From positions 3,348,001 to 3,412,000 of the forward strand of contig NZ_LT670817.1 in assembly GCF_900129425.1 (NCBI RefSeq): DNA of 64,000 bases, given 5' to 3'. The notes under the pieces are model-generated. The model searched no databases and had not been told where the DNA came from. It saw only the letters and a program-made list of their open reading frames with translations. The stretch comes from Bradyrhizobium erythrophlei (lineage in GTDB: Bacteria; Pseudomonadota; Alphaproteobacteria; Rhizobiales; Xanthobacteraceae). The first letter of the stretch is position 1. Every line of letters starts with the position of its first letter. Shown one piece after another: positions 1 to 8,011 of the stretch. The position numbers and the translations under genes are program-made.

Positions 1-76
1 CGCCCGAGATGATCGAGGCGAACATCAGCGCGGAGGCGCAGCCGGCTGCTATGGCTATGAGAACGATCGCGATCAT
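1..76 (-). CDS. DUF2232-type membrane protein, N-terminal fragment
   Basis: The gene runs off the left edge of the window. On the minus strand an AAAGGAG Shine-Dalgarno sequence sits 10 bases before an ATG at position 76, and 25 codons of a very hydrophobic helix follow (Met-Ile-Ala-Ile-Val-Leu start, then an AAGCASALMFASIISG stretch). In Rhizobiales a DUF2232 membrane protein normally lies between rpsR and rplI, and the N-terminal residues fit that family as I remember it. The expected order here would be rpsF, rpsR, DUF2232, rplI, reading on the minus strand. Family assignment is partly from synteny; that a translated membrane protein starts here is well supported. Confidence 0.6.
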   Translation of the reverse strand, partial: MIAIVLIAIAAGCASALMFASIISG

Positions 77-1021
77 CAGCTGTCCCGCTCCTTTCGAGCG
101 GTTAGATACGGGTCAGCAAATTATGCTGCCCTACCAACTACTTAGTTTTTTTCCGTACCAGTTTCGCACCAGATACGGTGTGAAAGGAGGTTGCAGAGAA
201 AATTTCACTGCAGCATCAATCGTTTATCACCTTCTGAGTTTCGATCTCTTACCAGAGCAACAGAAACGCAGAAATGATTGCGGCCCCCACTGGGAGCCGC
301 TTGGTGGGCCTTTTAGTTGATTGTTTTCGATCAATCAAGTGCTCCCGATGTTCGCGATAATGGTCATCAGGTATATGGCCGCCCCTACCAGTCAGTTAGA
401 GGCGGTGTAGCCAGTCGTTGTCGTTGGTCCGCAGGGGTGAGGCTCACCAGCCGATACGTCCTCTTTATCTCTGGGGTGGCGTATTCGGGGACTTCTTCGA
501 TTTGGATCCGCAGAGCGATGCGGGATACGAGAAGCCAAAGTCAGATCCCGTTTCGTTGAGCATCCAGCCGGACAGTTGGCGGTTCTTCTTAACGCCATTC
601 TTCAATGCGTCGCATATCTGCGAGAACAGTTCTTGAAAATCGAGAAGGAATTTGGTGACTGCTGCAACAGTGTATCGTTCTTCGTTTTCTGGCATTTGCC
701 TGTATCGACAAACTTCCACGCGCGCTTCCCGCGCAACTGCAGATCTTAAGCAGGCGTCAAGTTTTGCGCCTTGCGAAAAAGCTCCGCAACATCAGCCACG
801 GCGTCAAAGCGGATATCGTTCGATTTTGGTTTATCAGCACGCTTGCCCGTGGATAAAGACCAAAGCGCGCCAATTGAAGAAATGCATGGTCGGGTTCAAT
901 CTCGTTTCAGACCGGAGAGTTTAGGCTTTTTGCACGAAATCCTGCTTAGTCGTTTTTGCACGAAAGCCTTACGGGCTTCTCGTAGGCAATGTTTAAACCG
1001 TTGGCAGGAAAAGTCAGAATC
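77..1021. other. Gene-poor stretch between DUF2232 start and deaminase gene
   Basis: About 945 bases with no convincing gene. Several open frames exist on both strands, but none has a good ribosome binding site combined with the strong GC-at-third-position bias of neighbouring genes, and base composition is visibly lower in GC than the flanks. It contains an inverted repeat at 282-310 (listed separately). The most protein-like frame is on the minus strand at about 465-719, but it has no recognisable domain. The stretch looks like inserted or decaying DNA that separates rpsR from its usual downstream partner. Confidence 0.5.
282..314 (+). terminator. Inverted repeat followed by T-run, possible terminator
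   Basis: GGCCCCCAC at 282-290 can pair with GGTGGGCC at 303-310, with one or two bulged bases, and TTTT follows at 311-314. This has the form of a rho-independent terminator on the + strand, but no gene was recognised immediately upstream, so its role is unclear. It could equally be part of a mobile-element remnant. Confidence 0.35.
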
Positions 1022-1633
1022 ATGAACGCAAAAGATAGTCTCGATCGGTTATTCGCCGGCGCACAAATGGTGCTCCGCCGGGATTTTCTCGCCACGGGTG
1101 TTGCGCTGTTTGCAGCGGCTTCTGCCGGCGAGGCTCTCGCGGCCGCACCCAGCACCGCGACGGATCAGGATCGCGAACATATGCGCCAGGCGATCGAGTT
1201 GATGCGCAAGGCCGGAGTAATCGAAAAGACCGGCGGGCCATTCGGCTGTGTGATCGTGCGCGACGGCGAGGTGCTTGCCGCCACAGGCAACAGCGTTTTG
1301 AAGGACAACGATCCTTCCGCTCATGCCGAAGTGAATGCCATTCGCGCCGCCTGCAAGAAGGTCAACGCGCCGAACCTTAGGGGCGCGACGATGTACACGA
1401 GCTGCGAGCCTTGCCCGATGTGCTATTCAACGGCGTATTGGGCACGGGTCAGCAAGATCTATTACGCCGCGGCCTGGACTGACTATTCCGATCTGTTCGA
1501 TGACTCCAATATCAGCATGGACATGAAGAAACCCTACGCTGAAAGGGCCGTTCCAGTTGAGCCACTGATGCGGAACGAAGCCCAAAAGGTTTGGCTCGAA
1601 TTCCGGAAAATGCCCGATGGCGCAAAGTACTGA
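1022..1633 (+). CDS. Tat-exported nucleoside/guanine deaminase-like protein
   Basis: 203-residue cytidine/deoxycytidylate deaminase-fold protein. The zinc site is complete: HAEVN with His101 and catalytic Glu103, then PCPMC with Cys131 and Cys134, the arrangement of guanine deaminases and tRNA/nucleoside deaminases. Unusually, it carries a twin-arginine leader: LRRDFLATG around residues 18-26, a hydrophobic stretch, and an AAAP cleavage region near residue 42, so the enzyme should act in the periplasm. I chose ATG 1022, preceded by AGGA at a rather long distance; ATG 989 and ATG 1067 are alternatives. It is transcribed away from rpsR and appears alone. The substrate cannot be fixed from sequence; guanine or another amino-purine is the best guess from the family. 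Confidence 0.85.
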   Translation: MNAKDSLDRLFAGAQMVLRRDFLATGVALFAAASAGEALAAAPSTATDQDREHMRQAIELMRKAGVIEKTGGPFGCVIVRDGEVLAATGNSVLKDNDPSAHAEVNAIRAACKKVNAPNLRGATMYTSCEPCPMCYSTAYWARVSKIYYAAAWTDYSDLFDDSNISMDMKKPYAERAVPVEPLMRNEAQKVWLEFRKMPDGAKY

Positions 1634-1720
1634 TGTGCTGGAAAGGCCAACGAGCGGTTAGAGGTCTTGTGAACCCCAACCATCGGCTGCCGGACGACGC
1701 GGAAGCCTTATGAAGATTCC

Positions 1721-1746
1721 GATCCGCGGCGACAACGCCGCGGATC
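1721..1746 (-). terminator. Perfect 11-bp stem-loop downstream of rpsR
   Basis: GATCCGCGGCG at 1721-1731 pairs perfectly with CGCCGCGGATC at 1736-1746 around an ACAA loop. It lies 10 bases past the rpsR stop. On the minus strand only a weak T-rich sequence follows; on the plus strand GGTTTTT follows after 6 bases. It could therefore serve both the rpsF-rpsR transcript and the convergent deaminase gene. Confidence 0.6.
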
Positions 1747-1756
1747 GAAGAGGTTT

Positions 1757-1996
1757 TTACCTGATCACGTAAGGCAGCAGACCGAGGAAACGCGAGCGCT
1801 TGATGGCGCGCGCGAGCTCACGCTGCTTCTTGGCGGAGACGGCGGTGATGCGGCTCGGCACGATCTTGCCGCGCTCGGACACGTAACGCATCAGCAGCTT
1901 GGAATCCTTGTAGTCGATCTTCGGCGCGTTCGGCCCCGTGAACGGGCAGGTCTTGCGACGGCGGAAAAACGGACGGCGTGCACCAGCTTCAGCCAT
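1757..1996 (-). CDS. rpsR: Small ribosomal subunit protein bS18
   Basis: 79-residue bS18, the usual length. It shows the family core: an Arg-rich N-terminus (FFRRRKTCPF), an IDYKDSKLL helix and the SERGKIVPSRITAVSAKKQR segment shortened here to its start, ending with the RSRFLGLLPYV helix that contacts 16S rRNA. It follows rpsF by a few bases on the minus strand and is clearly co-transcribed with it. Nothing is unusual in the protein. Downstream, however, the usual neighbours (DUF2232, rplI) are displaced by about 1.7 kb of inserted sequence carrying the deaminase gene. Confidence 0.97.
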   Translation of the reverse strand: MAEAGARRPFFRRRKTCPFTGPNAPKIDYKDSKLLMRYVSERGKIVPSRITAVSAKKQRELARAIKRSRFLGLLPYVIR

Positions 1997-2001
1997 GATT
2001 C

Positions 2002-2475
2002 TTACTCCTCAACCACTGCGTCGGCATCTTCGCGCGGGCGTCGCGGACCACGGTCGCCGCGGTAGCCGCCGCCATCGCGGTCGCCACGGAATCCGCCGTC
2101 GCGGTCGCCACGGAAACCGCCGCCGCCACGGTCGTCGCGATCGCGATCGCGGTCGGCCTTGCGCATCATCGCCGAGGGGCCTTCCTCATGCTCATCGACG
2201 CGAACGGTGAGATAGCGGATCACGTCTTCGCTGATCCGCTCCTGCCGCTCGATCTCGGCGACCGCCGCCGACGGGCCGTCGATATTGAGCAGCACGAAAT
2301 GCGCCTTGCGATTCTTGTTCATCCGATAGGTCAGGGAACGTACGCCCCAGTTTTCCATCTTCACGACCTTGCCGCCGAGTTGCTCGACGATGCCGGTCAT
2401 CTGGGTGGTCAGTTCTTCGACCTGCTGGGTGCTCGCATCCTGACGCGCGAGAAAAACATGCTCATAAAGAGGCAT
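2002..2475 (-). CDS. rpsF: Small ribosomal subunit protein bS6, RG-rich tail
   Basis: 157-residue bS6, the 30S platform protein that binds 16S rRNA with bS18. It begins MPLYEHVFLARQD and contains the conserved GGKVVKMENWGVRSLTYR segment (about residues 34-51) and KAHFVLLNID. I set the start at ATG 2475, which has a GGAAAGGA Shine-Dalgarno sequence; a longer open frame upstream has no family support. Past residue 107 the protein continues as a disordered tail of Arg, Asp and Gly, with the unit FRGDRDGG repeated near-perfectly, ending in an acidic DADAVVEE. Alphaproteobacterial bS6 often has such a tail. rpsR follows in the same operon. Confidence 0.97.
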   Translation of the reverse strand: MPLYEHVFLARQDASTQQVEELTTQMTGIVEQLGGKVVKMENWGVRSLTYRMNKNRKAHFVLLNIDGPSAAVAEIERQERISEDVIRYLTVRVDEHEEGPSAMMRKADRDRDRDDRGGGGFRGDRDGGFRGDRDGGGYRGDRGPRRPREDADAVVEE

Positions 2476-2819
2476 GGGTGTCCTTTCCAATGTTGGCGCG
2501 GCTCCCGGCGGCAAGCCCTTCGAACCCTCCGGAAAGGACTCGACATGCTCAGAAGGCGGAAGCACGGGACGACGGACCGACTGGCCCTGCCACATCAACA
2601 TCGCCGATAAGGTGAAATTGCTGAGACCGTCCGTTCAGCTCCCGGCCGGGATCCACGGATGGCGCGGTTTATACGGATTTTGCGGGCAATGGCAAGGGAA
2701 AGCGACCCGATCGGGGTCCCATCCTTAGGGCTCGGAACCGGCAGCGCTTGACACGACCGTCTCCTGCGGTGTCTTTCCGTCCGAATTGAGGGATTTTCCC
2801 ACGGCGTCCAGGGGTATTG

Positions 2820-3779
2820 ATGACGGCAGCATTCACTTTTCCGGGGCAGGGCTCCCAGGCGCTCGGCATGGGAAAGGCCCTGGCGGAGGCTTTTCCGGCC
2901 GCCCGCGCGGTGTTCGACGAGGTCGATGCGGCGCTCGGCGAAAAGCTGACGTCTATTATCTGGGACGGTCCGGCCGAGACCCTGCAGCTCACCGAGAATG
3001 CCCAGCCGGCGCTGATGGCGGTCTCGCTCGCCACCCTGCGGGTGCTTGAAACCGAAGCCGGATTCTCGGTCGCGAAGGACGCCGCGTTTGTCGCCGGACA
3101 TTCGCTTGGCGAATACTCCGCGCTGGCCGCCGCCGGCGGTCTCAGCATCAGCGATACCGCGCGCCTGTTGCGCACCCGCGGCCTTGCCATGCAGAAGGCG
3201 GTGCCGGTGGGTGTCGGCGCCATGGCTGCTCTGCTTGGCCTCGAGTATGAGACCGCGGTGGCCGTCGCCAACGAGGCCGCCCAGGGCCAGGTCTGCGAAG
3301 CCGCCAACGACAATGGCGCCGGGCAGGTCGTGGTCTCCGGCGACAAGGCGGCAGTCGAGCGTGCGCTCGAGATTGCCAGGACCAAGGGCGCCAAGCGTGC
3401 GATGCTGCTGCCGGTGTCGGCGCCATTCCATTGCCGGCTGATGCAGCCCGCGGCCGACGCGATGGCGGAGGCGCTTGCCGGTGTCACCATCAAGTGGCCG
3501 GTCTCGCCGCTGGTGTCGAACGTGCTGGCTGCGCCGATTAGCGACCCGGACGAGATCCGCCGTCGCCTGATCGAACAGGTCACGGGGACCGTGCGCTGGC
3601 GCGAATCGGTGGCTTACATGGCAAGTCACGGGGTCGTCAGGTTCTTCGAAATCGGCGCCGGCAAGGTGCTGAGCGGGTTGGTCAAGCGCATCGCCGATGG
3701 CGCGATCGGGATTTCAGTCGGCGGCCCCGGCGACATTGCCGCCGCAAAAGACGCGATCGCGGCTGTACATTCGGGCTAG
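2820..3779 (+). CDS. fabD: Malonyl-CoA:ACP transacylase
   Basis: 319-residue FabD, which moves malonyl groups from CoA to acyl carrier protein in type II fatty-acid synthesis. Visible hallmarks are FPGQGSQ near the N-terminus, the nucleophile elbow GHSLGEYSA with Ser95, and catalytic His204 in APFHCRLM. Length is normal. I prefer ATG 2820 over the TTG one codon upstream; AGGGG lies just before it. fabG follows after 20 bases, then acpP and fabF, so this is the core fatty-acid gene cluster; fabH, plsX and rpmF are not beside it. Confidence 0.97.
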   Translation: MTAAFTFPGQGSQALGMGKALAEAFPAARAVFDEVDAALGEKLTSIIWDGPAETLQLTENAQPALMAVSLATLRVLETEAGFSVAKDAAFVAGHSLGEYSALAAAGGLSISDTARLLRTRGLAMQKAVPVGVGAMAALLGLEYETAVAVANEAAQGQVCEAANDNGAGQVVVSGDKAAVERALEIARTKGAKRAMLLPVSAPFHCRLMQPAADAMAEALAGVTIKWPVSPLVSNVLAAPISDPDEIRRRLIEQVTGTVRWRESVAYMASHGVVRFFEIGAGKVLSGLVKRIADGAIGISVGGPGDIAAAKDAIAAVHSG

Positions 3780-3799
3780 GCGGCCGAGAGGAGAAGTTG

Positions 3800-4537
3800 A
3801 TGTTCGATCTGACTGGCAGGACGGCGCTCGTCACCGGCGCGACCGGCGGCATCGGCGGCGCGATCGCGCAGGCCCTGCACGCGCAAGGCGCGACGGTGGC
3901 GATTTCCGGGACCCGGCGCGAGGTACTGGACACGCTTGCCGGCAAGCTGGGCGAGCGGGTTCATGTGCTGCCGTGCAATCTCTCCGACGCCGCCGAGGTG
4001 GAAGCGCTGGTGCCGTCGGCGGAACAAGCCATGGGCCAGGTCGATATTCTCGTCGCCAACGCCGGCATCACCCGGGACAATCTGTTCGTGCAACTGCGCG
4101 ACGAGGACTGGGACGAGGTCATCAAGGTCAATCTGACGGCGACCTTCCGGCTGGCCCGGGCCGCGACCAGGCTGATGATGCGCAAGCGTTTCGGTCGCAT
4201 TGTCGCGATCACCTCCGTGGTCGGCGTTACCGGCAATCCGGGCCAGGGCAATTACACGGCGTCGAAGGCCGGACTGATCGGCATGATCAAGACGCTGGGG
4301 GCGGAATATGCCAAGCGCAACGTCACCGCCAATTGCATCGCCCCGGGATTTATCAAGACGCCGATGACGGATGCTTTGAACGACAAGCAGCGCGAAACGA
4401 TTCTCTCGAAAGTTCCTGCAGGGCGGCTCGGAACATCCGATGAAATCGCGGCGGCGGCGGTCTATCTGAGTTCGAATGAAGCGGCTTACATCACCGGGCA
4501 GACGATTCATGTCAATGGTGGAATGGCCATGGTTTGA
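3800..4537 (+). CDS. fabG: 3-oxoacyl-ACP reductase
   Basis: 245-residue short-chain dehydrogenase that reduces 3-oxoacyl-ACP with NADPH. It has the Rossmann motif TGATGGIGGA (residues 12-21), NAG at 87-89, Asn111, and the catalytic Ser139, Tyr152 and Lys156 (YTASK). The C-terminus VNGGMAMV is typical of FabG. Start is ATG 3800 with GAGAGGAG upstream. It directly follows fabD and precedes acpP by about 300 bases, which supports the housekeeping FabG rather than a general SDR. Confidence 0.96.
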   Translation: MFDLTGRTALVTGATGGIGGAIAQALHAQGATVAISGTRREVLDTLAGKLGERVHVLPCNLSDAAEVEALVPSAEQAMGQVDILVANAGITRDNLFVQLRDEDWDEVIKVNLTATFRLARAATRLMMRKRFGRIVAITSVVGVTGNPGQGNYTASKAGLIGMIKTLGAEYAKRNVTANCIAPGFIKTPMTDALNDKQRETILSKVPAGRLGTSDEIAAAAVYLSSNEAAYITGQTIHVNGGMAMV

Positions 4538-4837
4538 GGCGGTTTGCCGGGCCCTTCGGCGGGGCAGCAATCCGTTTCCGATGGCCGATTGAGGCTTGTA
4601 GTCAAGGCTTGGGAAGTATGATAACCGAACCACCAACGGATGGGCAAAGAACGCCATTGCAGGATTTTGAAACCCTGTATATTGGCGGTGGGGAGCCTGT
4701 CGTCGTTCGCCGGGCCTTTGTGGGGTTTGACGGGGCCAAATCAAGACTATGCGCGATTGCGAAGGAAAGTTTAACGACCAAGACGGTTCGTATCGTCCTT
4801 GGGTCGGGTCTAATGGGAACAAGCACGAGGTTGAACG
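4538..4837 (+). promoter_or_regulatory. Intergenic region upstream of acpP
   Basis: 300 bases between fabG and acpP with no convincing gene; an open frame spanning it has no ribosome binding site and no recognisable family. The length suggests that acpP has its own promoter, as is usual for this very highly expressed gene, but I cannot point to definite -35 and -10 boxes. Confidence 0.4.
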
Positions 4838-5077
4838 ATGAGTGAGATTGGCGAGCGAGTTAAGAAGATCGTGGTCGAACACCTTGGTGTCGAACCCGAA
4901 AAGGTGGTCGACAATGCGAGCTTCATTGACGACCTCGGCGCCGACAGCCTCGATACCGTCGAGCTCGTGATGGCGTTTGAAGAAGAGTTCGGTTGCGAAA
5001 TTCCCGACGACGCCGCGGAAACGATTTTGACCGTTGGCGACGCCACAAAATTTCTCGAAAAGAACGCGAAGAGCTGA
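4838..5077 (+). CDS. acpP: Acyl carrier protein
   Basis: 79-residue acidic acyl carrier protein. The phosphopantetheine attachment site is Ser37 in LGADSLDTVELVMAFEEEF, matching the DSLD motif exactly. It carries growing acyl chains in fatty-acid and lipid A synthesis. Located between fabG and fabF, the classical position. The start is the only reasonable ATG (MSEIGERVKK). Confidence 0.98.
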   Translation: MSEIGERVKKIVVEHLGVEPEKVVDNASFIDDLGADSLDTVELVMAFEEEFGCEIPDDAAETILTVGDATKFLEKNAKS

Positions 5078-5174
5078 CGCCCCCGCGCGGTGCTGACAAA
5101 ACCGGACGGGCCGTGGATGAACGGTCCACCGGTTTCTTGTTGTCGGCCGTGAATCGTGGGCTGGAGTGCTGGAT

Positions 5175-6440
5175 ATGAGGCGGGTTGTCGTCACGGGCCT
5201 CGGCATGGTGTCGCCACTCGGCTGTGGCGTGGAAACGACCTGGAAGCGCATCCTCAACAGCGAGAGCGGTGCTAAAAGGATCGATACGTTTGACGTCTCC
5301 GATCTGACCAGCCGGATCGCCTGCGTGATTCCGAGGGGCGATGGCACCGACGGCACATTCAATCCCGACCAGTGGATGGAGCCGAAGGACCAGCGCAAGG
5401 TCGACGACTTCATCATTTTTGCGATGTGTGCGGCGCGCCAGGCGCTCGATGATGCCGATTGGCATCCCTCGACTGAAGACGACCGTTGCGCCACCGGCAC
5501 CATGATCGGCTCGGGGATCGGCGGCCTGTCCGGCATTGCCGATACCGCGCTGCTCCTCAAGGAGCGCGGCCCGCGCAAGGTATCGCCATTCTTCATTCCC
5601 GGCCGCCTGATCAATCTTGCCTCGGGTTACGTGTCGATTGAGCACGGCCTCAAGGGTCCCAATCATTCCGTGGTGACGGCCTGCTCGACCGGTGCACATG
5701 CGATCGGCGACGCAAGCCGGCTGATCGCGCTGGGCGATGCCGACGTGATGGTGGCGGGCGGAACGGAATCCCCGATTTGCCGGCTGTCGATGGCGGGATT
5801 TTGCGCCTCTCGCGCATTGTCGACCGGCTTCAACGAAACTCCGGAAAGAGCCTCGCGCCCCTACGACAGGGATCGCGACGGCTTCGTGATGGGGGAGGGC
5901 GCGGGCATCGTGGTGCTTGAGGAATACGAGCATGCGAAGGCGCGCGGCGCGAGAATCTATGCGGAAGTGATCGGTTACGGGCTATCGGGCGACGCCTATC
6001 ACATCACGTCTCCGTCGCCGGACGGCGATGGCGCGTTTCGCAGCATGGGCGCCGCCATGAAGCGTGCAGGGATCATTTCCTCCGATATCGACTACATCAA
6101 TGCCCACGGTACATCGACCCAGGTCGGTGACGAAATCGAGCTCGGTGCGGTGGAGCGGCTGCTGGGCAACGCCGCTTCCAGGGTTTCGATGTCGTCGACC
6201 AAATCATCGACAGGGCACCTGCTCGGCGCCGCGGGGGCGGTCGAGACTATTTTCAGCATCCTGGCGATTCGCGACAACATCGCCCCGCCGACCATCAACC
6301 TTGACAACCCATCGGTGGAAACGGCGATCGATCTGGTGCCGAAGGCGCCGCGCAAACGCGAAATCAACGTGGCGCTATCCAATTCATTCGGCTTCGGAGG
6401 CACCAACGCATCCGTGATCGTGCAGCGCGTGGCCAACTGA
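5175..6440 (+). CDS. fabF: 3-oxoacyl-ACP synthase II
   Basis: 421-residue condensing enzyme (KAS II). It has the active-site Cys170 in VTACSTGAHAIG, catalytic His311 in INAHGTSTQVGD and His348 in SSTGHLLGAAGA, followed by the Gly-rich NSFGFGGTNA loop. I chose ATG 5175 (MRRVVVTGLGMVSPLG) with GGAG upstream; an in-frame GTG nine bases earlier overlaps that ribosome binding site. It elongates C16 to C18 chains and helps to set membrane fluidity. It follows acpP and is followed by mltG. Confidence 0.97.
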   Translation: MRRVVVTGLGMVSPLGCGVETTWKRILNSESGAKRIDTFDVSDLTSRIACVIPRGDGTDGTFNPDQWMEPKDQRKVDDFIIFAMCAARQALDDADWHPSTEDDRCATGTMIGSGIGGLSGIADTALLLKERGPRKVSPFFIPGRLINLASGYVSIEHGLKGPNHSVVTACSTGAHAIGDASRLIALGDADVMVAGGTESPICRLSMAGFCASRALSTGFNETPERASRPYDRDRDGFVMGEGAGIVVLEEYEHAKARGARIYAEVIGYGLSGDAYHITSPSPDGDGAFRSMGAAMKRAGIISSDIDYINAHGTSTQVGDEIELGAVERLLGNAASRVSMSSTKSSTGHLLGAAGAVETIFSILAIRDNIAPPTINLDNPSVETAIDLVPKAPRKREINVALSNSFGFGGTNASVIVQRVAN

Positions 6441-6570
6441 CGCCGGTATCAAGAGGACTCCACCGTTTCGCCGCATTCGGTGATAAATCCTAGAGATGGG
6501 CGTAGAGACTTCGGCCGCTGCGGCAATTTCGCGAGGCCGCGATTGAACCGACAGGATTCAGGTTGCATCG

Positions 6571-7830
6571 ATGAGTGAGAGGCCGCCCATTTCGCCACGG
6601 AGTCCGCGCGCCGCGCTGGAGCCCGAGCAGGTCCCGCCGCCGCCAAAGCGGTCCGAGCGCGCCCGCAATCCGTTCGTCGTGGTCGGCAATGCCGTCATCA
6701 CCATCGTCCTGGTTCTGATGATCGGCGCGGGCGGCGCATACATCTACGGCAAACAGAAGATCGAGGCCCCGGGCCCGTTGCAGGAGGACAAGGTCGTCAA
6801 CATTCCGGCGCGCGCGGGAATGACCGATATCGCCGATGTCCTGCAGCGTGAGGGCGTGATCGACAACAATCGCTGGGCGTTCATCGGCAGCGTCTTTGCG
6901 CTGAAGGCGCGCTCCGAACTCAAGCCCGGCGAATACTCGTTCCAGAAGAACGCCAGTCTACGCGATGTCATCGGCACCATGGTCGAGGGCAAGGTGGTCC
7001 AGCACGCCGTCACGATTCCCGAAGGCCTGACCTCCGAACAGATCGTGGCCCGGCTTACGGACAACGATATTTTTGCGGGCACGGTCAAGGAGGTGCCACG
7101 CGAAGGCACGTTGCTGCCGGAAACCTACAAATTCCCGCGCGGCACCACGCGCGAGCAGGTGATTGCGCGCATGCAGCAGGCCCAGAAGCGGGTGCTGGCG
7201 GAAATCTGGGAACGCCGCAGCCCGGATATTCCGATCAAGACGCCGGAGCAGTTGGTGACGCTGGCCTCGCTTGTCGAGAAGGAAACCGGCAAGCCGGACG
7301 AGCGCAGCCGCGTCGCTGCGGTGTTCGTCAACAGGCTGCGCCAGAAGATCAAGCTGCAGTCCGATCCGACCATCATCTATGGCCTTGTCGGCGGCAAGGG
7401 GACGCTGGGCCGGCCGATCAAGCGCTCTGAAATCCAGCAGCCGTCGCCTTACAATACCTATGTGGTTGAGGGCCTGCCGCCAGGGCCGATCGCCAATCCC
7501 GGCCGCGCCTCGCTGGAAGCCGCCGCCAATCCGGCGCGCACGCGCGATCTCTACTTCGTCGCCGATGGCAGCGGCGGCCATGCGTTCAGCGACTCGTACG
7601 ACCAGCATCAGAAAAACGTCGCCAAATTGCGGACCATGGAAAAGCAGATTCAGAACGACACGGTCGAGCCGGCCGACGATCCTCCGCCGCCTGCGGCGGC
7701 CGCGCCGGCCGACCCCACCCCGACCGCCACGACGCCAAAGCCGGCCCCGGCCAAAAAGCCCGCCCGCGGCGGCCCGGGCCGGCAGGGCGCGGCACAATCG
7801 ACGACGACGCCTCCGGTGATTCAGCAATAG
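6571..7830 (+). CDS. mltG: Endolytic murein transglycosylase MltG
   Basis: 419-residue inner-membrane MltG (YceG-like), which cuts nascent glycan strands and acts as a terminator of peptidoglycan polymerisation. There is a cytoplasmic Pro-rich N-terminus, one membrane helix at about residues 37-58, a LysM-like region, and the catalytic Glu236 in LASLVEKETGKPDERSRVAAV. The Ala/Pro/Lys-rich tail from about residue 360 is longer than in enteric MltG and appears disordered. In E. coli mltG also lies beside fatty-acid genes (pabC-yceG-tmk), and the fabF-mltG order is common in Rhizobiales. Confidence 0.95.
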   Translation: MSERPPISPRSPRAALEPEQVPPPPKRSERARNPFVVVGNAVITIVLVLMIGAGGAYIYGKQKIEAPGPLQEDKVVNIPARAGMTDIADVLQREGVIDNNRWAFIGSVFALKARSELKPGEYSFQKNASLRDVIGTMVEGKVVQHAVTIPEGLTSEQIVARLTDNDIFAGTVKEVPREGTLLPETYKFPRGTTREQVIARMQQAQKRVLAEIWERRSPDIPIKTPEQLVTLASLVEKETGKPDERSRVAAVFVNRLRQKIKLQSDPTIIYGLVGGKGTLGRPIKRSEIQQPSPYNTYVVEGLPPGPIANPGRASLEAAANPARTRDLYFVADGSGGHAFSDSYDQHQKNVAKLRTMEKQIQNDTVEPADDPPPPAAAAPADPTPTATTPKPAPAKKPARGGPGRQGAAQSTTTPPVIQQ

Positions 7831-8011
7831 CGCAGGTAGGCCCGCGGCGAACCGGAACCGAATTACATTTTTGCCCGAAAGCGCGCCCAACGCGTCACTT
7901 GCAGGTATTCCATTCGCAAAACCGTTATCCACTTTTGCGCAATACACGCTAAGCTCGCGCAGTTCGTTGCTGGCGAATCTCACACCCGTAACTGCCGGAG
8001 AAATTCACACG

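Noticed and set aside
2037..2130. Tandem DNA repeats near rpsF as a possible satellite
   Set aside because: They are inside the bS6 coding sequence and encode the RG-rich tail.
4534..4845. Open frame between fabG and acpP
   Set aside because: No ribosome binding site, no similarity, and it runs into the acpP start; more likely promoter DNA.
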